The notes under the pieces were generated by a model, which saw only the letters and a list, made by a program, of their open reading frames with translations, was not told the origin of the DNA and ran no database searches. Shown here one piece after another: positions 1-4,885 of a stretch of 7,165 bases of DNA. Origin of the DNA: Ruminococcus sp. UBA3387. GTDB lineage: Bacteria > Bacillota > Clostridia > Oscillospirales > Ruminococcaceae. Position numbers and translations under genes: made by a program. Every line of letters starts with the position of its first letter. Within the stretch, counting starts at the first letter, position 1. The DNA lies in contig DEPR01000014.1 in assembly GCA_002358895.1 (NCBI GenBank), positions 1 through 7,165 of the forward strand, read 5' to 3'.

Positions 1-21
1 AATTCCAATGGAGTTTTTTGT

Positions 22-216
22 TTATTTATTATTGTACTTTAAGTATCTGTAAAGGTGAATAATAAACGTGATAAGACATAAAACGGCACAGATAACACCA
101 CTTACGAACGCAAAATCTATTGCATCGTTTCTGAAATTCAAAACACATATTGCTATCCAAATCAGTTCCAATACACCATAAAACACAACTAACCATAATG
201 GAGATTTGTTTTTCAT
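22..216 (-). CDS. Small two-helix membrane protein, function unknown
   Basis: I do not recognise this 64-residue protein. It has a short basic N terminus (MKNK), a hydrophobic segment at about residues 7-27, a short polar loop with charged residues (RNDAID, about 29-34), a second hydrophobic segment at about 35-56, and a basic tail (YRYLKYNNK). This suggests two membrane helices with both ends in the cytoplasm. The ATG follows a GGTGAG ribosome site with a short spacing of 3-5 bases. The gene starts 14 bases after the lipoprotein stop codon, so it is probably the last gene of the nfeD-SPFH-lipoprotein run. Its existence is supported by this position, the ribosome site and the coherent two-helix pattern. 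No function can be assigned. A terminator after it would lie mostly beyond the window edge. Confidence 0.7.
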   Translation of the reverse strand: MKNKSPLWLVVFYGVLELIWIAICVLNFRNDAIDFAFVSGVICAVLCLITFIIHLYRYLKYNNK

Positions 217-230
217 ATTCTCACCATATC

Positions 231-617
231 CTATTCAACCCTGACCTCGATGTCTTCAACGTGGACATAGACTTCCTTTTCCTCATCGGTCGGGTTATCC
301 ACCATTACGCCGATTTTAAACCAGGCACCCTTTTCCACTTCAATTTCAACAGGCATACCGGGAGTAAGATAACCACCCTCGTATGCTGTTTTTTCTTTAA
401 CCTCAACAGGCTTCAGCTCTACCATTGTGTCGCCAAGTCCCTTACCTGTTGAAATCTCGATTTCGTCATCAAGTGGTGAAATCTCCTCATCAGCATAGGC
501 AATTCCTGAATACCCAGCAGGCACGACTATTCTTATATCAAACTCATCTTGCCTGAAACAGCCTGTCAACGCAGTTACAAGAGTCAGGACCAACACAAAT
601 GGAATTACTCTTTTCAT
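231..617 (-). CDS. Small secreted lipoprotein, function unknown
   Basis: This 128-residue protein has a lipoprotein signal peptide: K2 and R3, a hydrophobic stretch at about residues 4-17, and a lipobox L-T-G-C with the modified cysteine at residue 20. The mature part is about 109 residues, acidic, and rich in alternating hydrophobic/polar stretches (for example about 60-85 and 88-125) that suggest a small beta-sandwich anchored on the outer face of the membrane. I chose the ATG at 617. The frame could be extended 9 bases to a GTG at 626, but that GTG is part of the AGGTGAT ribosome site serving the ATG six bases further on. The gene lies 13 bases after the SPFH gene stop and 14 bases before the next small membrane protein, so it is very likely co-transcribed with the NfeD/SPFH pair. 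Family unknown; the lipoprotein call is firm, the role is not. Confidence 0.85.
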   Translation of the reverse strand: MKRVIPFVLVLTLVTALTGCFRQDEFDIRIVVPAGYSGIAYADEEISPLDDEIEISTGKGLGDTMVELKPVEVKEKTAYEGGYLTPGMPVEIEVEKGAWFKIGVMVDNPTDEEKEVYVHVEDIEVRVE

Positions 618-630
618 AGCAATCACCTGA

Positions 631-1575
631 TTATTCCTCAGTTCTGATATCCTCGTCCTTGATTATACCTTTAAGCCCTGCAGCAAGACCTGCAAGTCCT
701 TGGATTTCGCTTGGAATAATGATTTTTGTAGCCTTTCCGTCAGCAGCCTTTGCAAATGCTTCAAGGCTCTTGAGCTGGATAACCTGCTCGTTAGGCTTAG
801 CTTCATTAAGCTTTTTAAGGCTTTCTGCCAAAGCGTTCTGCACCATTTCGATAGCCTGTGCTTCACCCTGTGCCTCACGGATTTTCTGCTCCTTAACAGC
901 GTCAGCCTGCAGAATTTTTGCTTCCTTATCAGCTTCGGCACGGAGAATCTTTGATTCCTTTTCACCTTCAGCCACAAGAATCTGAGCCTTCTTTTCAGCC
1001 TCAGCCTTGATTACCTTTTCACGTCTTTCACGGTCAGCCTTCATCTGCTTTTCCATAGCATCCTGAATTTCAGGAGGTGGCAGAATGTTTTTAAGCTCAA
1101 CTCTCTGAACCTTGATACCCCATCTGTCGGTTGCTTCGTCAAGGATTTTTGTGATGTTTGTATTAATCAAATCACGGGAAGTAAGAGTAGCTTCCAGATC
1201 AAGGTCGCCGACAATATTACGCAGAGTTGTTGCTGTCAGATTTTCAATAGCTGACATAGGATGCTCAACGCCATATGTGAACAACTTTGCATTTGTTACC
1301 TGGAAGAACACAACCGTGTCAATTTTCATTGTAACATTATCTTTTGTGATAACAGACTGTGGCTGAAAGTCCACTACCTGTTCTTTGATTGAAACTTTCT
1401 TTGCAATCTTATCAATAAACGGAATTAAAAGATGCAATCCTGTTTCCCAGGATGCGTGGAATGCACCAAGTCTTTCAACTACATAAACGTGTGCCTGAGG
1501 TACAATCTTGATACAACGGATAACGAGAATTACCAAAACAACAATCAAACCAAGTACTACATATAATCCTTCCAT
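631..1575 (-). CDS. SPFH/Band 7 (stomatin-like, QmcA-type) membrane protein
   Basis: A 314-residue protein of the SPFH (stomatin/prohibitin/flotillin/HflK-C) family, which forms large membrane-attached rings or scaffolds and organises membrane microdomains and protein quality control. An N-terminal membrane anchor (about residues 4-24) is followed by the SPFH domain (about 25-180), with the family-typical stretches ERLGAF (34-39), GLHLLIPFID (46-55) and KNILPPPEIQDAMEKQMKA (162-180). A charged Ala/Glu/Lys-rich coiled coil covers about 180-245, and a less charged C-terminal part includes a Gly/Ala/Leu-rich stretch (about 290-304). Length is normal for paraslipin/QmcA-type members. The ATG is preceded by AAGGAGG at 7 bases spacing. 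It starts 16 bases after the nfeD stop. In this family NfeD proteins are the standard genomic partner of SPFH proteins, so the two products probably form one membrane complex. The exact subfamily name is not certain. Confidence 0.93.
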   Translation of the reverse strand: MEGLYVVLGLIVVLVILVIRCIKIVPQAHVYVVERLGAFHASWETGLHLLIPFIDKIAKKVSIKEQVVDFQPQSVITKDNVTMKIDTVVFFQVTNAKLFTYGVEHPMSAIENLTATTLRNIVGDLDLEATLTSRDLINTNITKILDEATDRWGIKVQRVELKNILPPPEIQDAMEKQMKADRERREKVIKAEAEKKAQILVAEGEKESKILRAEADKEAKILQADAVKEQKIREAQGEAQAIEMVQNALAESLKKLNEAKPNEQVIQLKSLEAFAKAADGKATKIIIPSEIQGLAGLAAGLKGIIKDEDIRTEE

Positions 1576-1591
1576 AACTTTTCCTCCTTAA

Positions 1592-2026
1592 TCACTTAGA
1601 AACTATAAGCTTTGCTCCGTCAACTTCTTTTACTGTTACAACTGAGCCTGCGGAAATCTTAGCTCCGTCCTCTGAACGTGCCTCCCAGTTTACACCGTTA
1701 AGCTTTACTCTGCCTACAGAAAATTCGTTGTCGATATCCTCCGTTACAACGGCTGTTTTTCCCACATCAAGCTCATAATTTGTTTTTTCGGTATTATGCT
1801 GAATCTTCCTCACCAACGGACGGGTGAGAATAAGTAACAGCACTGATGATACAACGAACGCCACAAGCTGTACAGTAAATGAACTGCCACCAATAGCAAA
1901 AAACATTGCAATCAATGCTCCGAAGCCCAGCCAGATTGACACAAGTGCTGATGCTGTTGCGGCTTCAACTGCCACAAAGAATACAAATGCGATTGCCCAG
2001 CCTACAATCATTGCCGTCTCTGACAT
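1592..2026 (-). CDS. NfeD family membrane protein (short form, OB-fold)
   Basis: A 144-residue short-form NfeD-like protein with no serine-protease domain, as expected for the short class. Two or three hydrophobic segments lie at about residues 5-25, 27-47 and 50-69 and end in the basic TRPLVRKIQ turn typical of the family. A soluble C-terminal OB-fold (about 86-143) shows the family pattern: VGKTAVVTEDI, GRVKLNGVNWEARSEDG, and a final G-S-VVTVKEVDGAKLIV strand pair. NfeD OB domains are known to act with neighbouring stomatin/SPFH proteins, and such a gene follows directly here after 16 bases. The ATG at 2026 is preceded by AGGAG with 8 bases spacing. The gap to pyrB is only 31 bases; a possible promoter on the pyrB stop codon could drive this gene independently. 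Confidence 0.9.
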   Translation of the reverse strand: MSETAMIVGWAIAFVFFVAVEAATASALVSIWLGFGALIAMFFAIGGSSFTVQLVAFVVSSVLLLILTRPLVRKIQHNTEKTNYELDVGKTAVVTEDIDNEFSVGRVKLNGVNWEARSEDGAKISAGSVVTVKEVDGAKLIVSK

Positions 2027-2056
2027 ATTATCATCTCCTTTTTATATGTCTATTCA

Positions 2057-2065
2057 ATTATACCA
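2057..2065 (-). promoter_or_regulatory. Possible extended -10 promoter for the nfeD-SPFH run
   Basis: On the minus strand the sequence TGGTATAAT matches the extended -10 consensus TGnTATAAT exactly. The TAA inside the TATAAT is the pyrB stop codon. No good -35 hexamer lies at 16-18 bases (TATTGC or CTATTG), but extended -10 promoters tolerate this. A start near 2050 would give a leader of about 24 bases carrying the AGGAG of nfeD. Because the element sits in coding sequence and is AT-rich, chance is a real possibility. Confidence 0.4.
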
Positions 2066-3143
2066 AAGTTCTTTCATCGCAATAGTCGCAAATTAATGTA
2101 TCGCCGTTGCCTCTGAAATAATTCGGCAGATAATCCTCGTGGTTTGTAATACACTTAGGATTTGAGCATTTCACGCCGCTATGGCACTTTCCATAGACGA
2201 GAGGTGCAGGTGTTCCATCCTTTTTCAGAATCGTCAGAATCAACGCCATTCTCACATACATACCATATTTAGCCTGCTCAAAATACATTGCTCTGCTGTC
2301 GTCGTCCACCTCGATTGCAATTTCATCCACTCTTGGAAGCGGGTGCAATACAATCAAATCAGATTTTGCTTTCAGCATTTTCTCGTGGTCAAGGATATAA
2401 CAGCCTTTCTGTGCCTGATATTCCTCCTCAGAAGCAAATCTTTCTCTCTGAATTCGGGTCATATAAAGCACATCAAGCTCATCCATAACCTCATCAAGGC
2501 TTGTAACTTCTTTATAATCAAGCCCGCTTGCAGAAAGCAAATCCTTAATATACATCGGCAAGGCAAGCTCTTTTGTTGAAATAAGCACAAACTTATTACC
2601 CTTAAAGCAAGACATTGCCTTTATAAGTGAATGAACCGTTCTGCCGTTTTTAAGGTCCCCACAGATACCGATAGTCAGGTTTTCAAGTCTACCTTTTTCT
2701 TCTTTCATTGTAAGCAGGTCTGTAAGGGTTTGTGTAGGGTGAAGATGACCACCATCACCTGCATTGATTACGGGACATTCAGCTGTAAGAGCCGCTGCTC
2801 TTACTGAGCCTGCAACAGGATGTCGCATAACCATTATATCTGAATAGCCTGACACGATTTTTGTTGTATCCTTCAGGTTTTCCCCCTTAGCAACCGAAGA
2901 AGTCTGAGGGTTATCAAAACCGATAATTGTTCCACCAAGTCTCAGCATTGCTGTCTGGAAAGACATCTGTGTTCTTGTGGACGGCTCATAAAAGAGAGTT
3001 CCCATTATTTTACCTTTGCAGGCTTCCTGATAATTTTCAGGATTTGCCTTAATTTCGTGTGCCAGTTCCAGCAGTTTCAGCCACCAGGACACGGGATAAT
3101 CGTTAAGGTCCAGCAAGTTCAGGTTTTCAGGATAATTATTCAT
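2058..3143 (-). CDS. pyrB: Aspartate carbamoyltransferase catalytic chain with fused PyrI-type zinc domain
   Basis: ATCase makes N-carbamoyl-L-aspartate from carbamoyl phosphate and aspartate, the committed step of de novo pyrimidine synthesis in the cytoplasm. The 361-residue product has the carbamoyl-phosphate motif STRT (55-58), the lysine loop KGENLKDT (86-93), MRHP (106-109), HPTQT (135-139), GDLKNGRTVHSL (162-173), YMTR (227-230) and the aspartate-binding HPLPRVDEI (267-275). The sequence resembles the E. coli-type PyrB that pairs with PyrI. The catalytic chain ends near 308. The remaining ~50 residues hold C326-x4-C331-x20-C352-x2-C355, with CSNPKC and CDYC closely matching the zinc site of PyrI (C-x4-C-x22/23-C-x2-C). 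The N-terminal nucleotide-binding domain of PyrI is absent, and no pyrI gene is visible. I chose the ATG at 3143 because AAGGGTGA lies 5 bases upstream; the in-frame extension to 3203 would run through the promoter. No other pyrimidine gene is in the window. Confidence 0.95.
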   Translation of the reverse strand: MNNYPENLNLLDLNDYPVSWWLKLLELAHEIKANPENYQEACKGKIMGTLFYEPSTRTQMSFQTAMLRLGGTIIGFDNPQTSSVAKGENLKDTTKIVSGYSDIMVMRHPVAGSVRAAALTAECPVINAGDGGHLHPTQTLTDLLTMKEEKGRLENLTIGICGDLKNGRTVHSLIKAMSCFKGNKFVLISTKELALPMYIKDLLSASGLDYKEVTSLDEVMDELDVLYMTRIQRERFASEEEYQAQKGCYILDHEKMLKAKSDLIVLHPLPRVDEIAIEVDDDSRAMYFEQAKYGMYVRMALILTILKKDGTPAPLVYGKCHSGVKCSNPKCITNHEDYLPNYFRGNGDTLICDYCDERTLV

Positions 3144-3165
3144 AAATTCACCCTTCCGTTTATAT

Positions 3166-3217
3166 AAAAAAATAAATTTCTGATTATTTAAAGTATACCA
3201 CAAACAATCAGAAATTT
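3166..3217 (-). terminator. AT-rich intrinsic terminator after the comEC-holA-Toprim run
   Basis: A perfect 12-base inverted repeat (3174-3185 and 3206-3217) extends in RNA by one G-U and three U-A pairs to a 16-bp stem with a 12-base loop. A U7 tract (3166-3172) follows one base after the stem. It begins 15 bases after the stop codon of the Toprim gene, the right place for a terminator. The stem has few G-C pairs, so efficiency may be modest. It overlaps the pyrB promoter; the same repeat could also serve as an operator. Confidence 0.6.
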
Positions 3218-3220
3218 CAA
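3192..3220 (-). promoter_or_regulatory. Sigma-A type promoter of pyrB
   Basis: Minus strand: -35 TTGAAA (3220-3215), exactly 17 bases of spacer, -10 TATACT (3197-3192), with a TGG extension just before it, giving an extended -10. The predicted start is near 3185, leaving a leader of about 42 bases with the AAGGGTGA ribosome site. The -35 and -10 lie inside the hairpin that appears to terminate the upstream operon. I see no PyrR-type attenuator: the leader is too short for one. Confidence 0.8.
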
Positions 3221-3231
3221 CAAGGTTTATT

Positions 3232-3825
3232 CTATTTTTCTCTTATTTTCATCATAAGCTCATAAAACTCATCTTTTGAATACACAGAATTCACAATCTC
3301 AAGCAAAGCCTTTGATGAAACAAGCTTAGGCAGTCCCATTTTTTCAAGGAGTACTGCTCTCAAATCCGAGCTGTTCTTATGCCCTGTCAGCCCAAGCTCA
3401 TAAAAATCCGCTTTTGTAACAGGGTCAGGATTTTCTACAGTTTTCCCTTCAACCCCTGCTTTTTCAAACAGTTCACGAAGGATATGCACATTTATTCCCT
3501 CAACACCCAGTTTTCCCTCTTTTGATGGCTGGGCTTTTCGCTTTTCCTTACCCAGAATTTCAGGTGCATAGAGATTTATTATCTTACCCTCAGGTACAAT
3601 ACTTTTAATATGACCTCTTATTTTAAAACCTGAAGTATCCGAATCGGTAAGCACAATTATACCATTATTTTTGGCATAATATCTTATAAGCTCAGCAGTT
3701 TCCTTATCCTTATAAATCCCGAAGCCGTTAGTTATGATAATAACTCCGTCAATAAAAGATGACAGCTTGATTTTGTCATACTTACCTTCAACAACAATGG
3801 CACGGGATATTTTCAGCTTCTCCAT
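3232..3825 (-). CDS. RNase M5-like Toprim-domain protein (DUF4093 type)
   Basis: RNase M5 completes maturation of 5S rRNA in low-GC Gram-positives; its Toprim domain holds the active site. This 197-residue product aligns by eye with that family along its length. VVEGKYD (11-17) carries the Toprim glutamate E13; ETNG of the family appears as ITNG (31-34); VLTDSDTSGFKIR (58-70) carries the acidic D61/D63 pair; GVE is at 107-109; ADFYELGLTG (139-148) and a C-terminal helical part (about 152-195) match the M5 C-terminal domain. A lysine-rich stretch around 91-106 looks longer than in Bacillus M5. In many Firmicutes rnmV sits beside rsmA/ksgA; here it follows holA by one base (TGA-T-ATG), with GAGGTG 5 bases before the ATG, so translation is probably coupled. 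I leave the symbol blank because the sequence is divergent and 5S processing is inferred. Confidence 0.8.
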   Translation of the reverse strand: MEKLKISRAIVVEGKYDKIKLSSFIDGVIIITNGFGIYKDKETAELIRYYAKNNGIIVLTDSDTSGFKIRGHIKSIVPEGKIINLYAPEILGKEKRKAQPSKEGKLGVEGINVHILRELFEKAGVEGKTVENPDPVTKADFYELGLTGHKNSSDLRAVLLEKMGLPKLVSSKALLEIVNSVYSKDEFYELMMKIREK

Positions 3826-3826
3826 A

Positions 3827-4885
3827 TCAGCACCTCAGTGCCATAGCTTTTGCAACGCACTGCTCAAGGGCAAGCATATCCCCTGCACCACCTGATGATT
3901 TTGTCTTTAACTGAAAATCGGTTTCAGACAAAACAGCAATAGTTTTTCTTATGCGTTCAAGAGAAATATTTGCACACTCTGAATACGCATTTTTTACGGC
4001 GAACTCACGGTTTTTAGGATATTTAAAATCACCTGCAACATCGCCATACATTTTACCATTGGCTCTGCCAAGCTTAGCACGGTAGATATCCGATATTGAA
4101 AAGCTTATTACGCCAAGTATTTCAAAAGCCTCATAATTCTGGTCTGCAAGCTCAGAAAGCCTTGTAAACACCATTTTTGCATTACCTTTCAGTATATTAA
4201 GAGCCAATGCAAAACCGTCCGACTCAACACGCCTTACGCAAAGCACATCAATATCCTCTTTTGTTATCTCACGATTCATTGCATAGCTTGTCAGCTTTTC
4301 AAGCTCACGATTTACAAAAGATGAATCACAAAGGCACATATTTGCCAGATATTCAGCATTGTATTTTGAAATGGAACATCCGTTTTTCTGAGCCTTATCA
4401 ATAATTATTTTAGCAAGGTCTCCTGCTCTTTTATATGCAAAATCACAGCAGGAACCGATTTTCCCACAGAAATCGCAGAAACGCTTATTCTTATCCGTCA
4501 ACGCTTTTTTATTCTTGAACAGGTCAACTCCTGTTGCATATATCACAACCGTTGTAGTTTCAGGAAGGTCCGACAGAACTTTTCTTATATCATCACCGTC
4601 TGATTTGGGAATTGAATCCATATTAAGGTCGTTTACCACAACGCATACTCTTTCCGAAAACAAAGGCAATGCTTCACAAGCCCCTGCAAATTCGGCTATA
4701 TCAAGCTTTTTTCCATCAAATTTATGGAGATTCATTACCTGGTCCGAAGGAGGCACCAGCTTGTTTATCAGCTTTTTTACATAAACCTCAAGAGCTCCCA
4801 CATCGTGGCCGTAGAAATAATACAAATTATCAAAATCGCCGTTTCTGATACGCTTTCCCAGCTCCTCACTGCTCATTAAAGCCAT
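3827..4885 (-). CDS. holA: DNA polymerase III delta subunit (clamp loader)
   Basis: The delta subunit opens the beta sliding clamp in the replicative clamp loader. The product has 352 residues, usual for the family. The N-terminal AAA+-like domain begins with LYYFYGHDVGALEVYVKKLI (21-40), the degenerate nucleotide-site region of delta, and continues with strands at 78-85 (ERVCVVVN) and 112-118 (TVVIYATG). The middle helical domain covers about 150-210. The C-terminal collar domain (about 215-350) contains the SDGFALALNILKGNAKMVFTRL-type helix (222-243) and a final helix ending in LALEQCVAKAM. An unusual cysteine cluster (C137, C140, C146, C147) lies in the linker to the middle domain. I chose the ATG at 4885, 7 bases after GGGGG; a TTG six bases upstream is less likely. 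The start overlaps the end of comEC by 20 bases, a common comEC-holA arrangement in Firmicutes. Confidence 0.93.
   Translation of the reverse strand: MALMSSEELGKRIRNGDFDNLYYFYGHDVGALEVYVKKLINKLVPPSDQVMNLHKFDGKKLDIAEFAGACEALPLFSERVCVVVNDLNMDSIPKSDGDDIRKVLSDLPETTTVVIYATGVDLFKNKKALTDKNKRFCDFCGKIGSCCDFAYKRAGDLAKIIIDKAQKNGCSISKYNAEYLANMCLCDSSFVNRELEKLTSYAMNREITKEDIDVLCVRRVESDGFALALNILKGNAKMVFTRLSELADQNYEAFEILGVISFSISDIYRAKLGRANGKMYGDVAGDFKYPKNREFAVKNAYSECANISLERIRKTIAVLSETDFQLKTKSSGGAGDMLALEQCVAKAMALRC

Noticed and set aside
1..21. Possible terminator after the 64-residue gene
   Set aside because: Only about 20 bases remain before the window edge; a CCATTGG near-palindrome is visible but no stem-plus-T-run can be confirmed.
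618..626. GTG start at 626 for the lipoprotein
   Set aside because: That GTG is part of the AGGTGAT ribosome site for the ATG at 617, and the latter gives a normal lipoprotein signal start (MKR).
150..1366. Open frames on the plus strand (150-452, 659-985, 700-954, 1112-1366) and an alternative minus-strand frame (663-977) over the lipoprotein and SPFH genes
   Set aside because: They lie opposite or out of frame within well-recognised genes, have no ribosome sites worth noting and low-complexity Ser/Ala/Phe-rich products; shadows of the real coding frames.
3144..3190. PyrR-dependent attenuator in the pyrB leader
   Set aside because: The leader is only about 42 bases and lacks the anti-antiterminator hairpin with its conserved loop; no room for an antiterminator/terminator pair after the promoter.
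3144..3203. A 20-residue N-terminal extension of PyrB starting at 3203
   Set aside because: It would start inside the terminator/promoter hairpin upstream of the predicted transcription start, and a good ribosome site serves the ATG at 3143.
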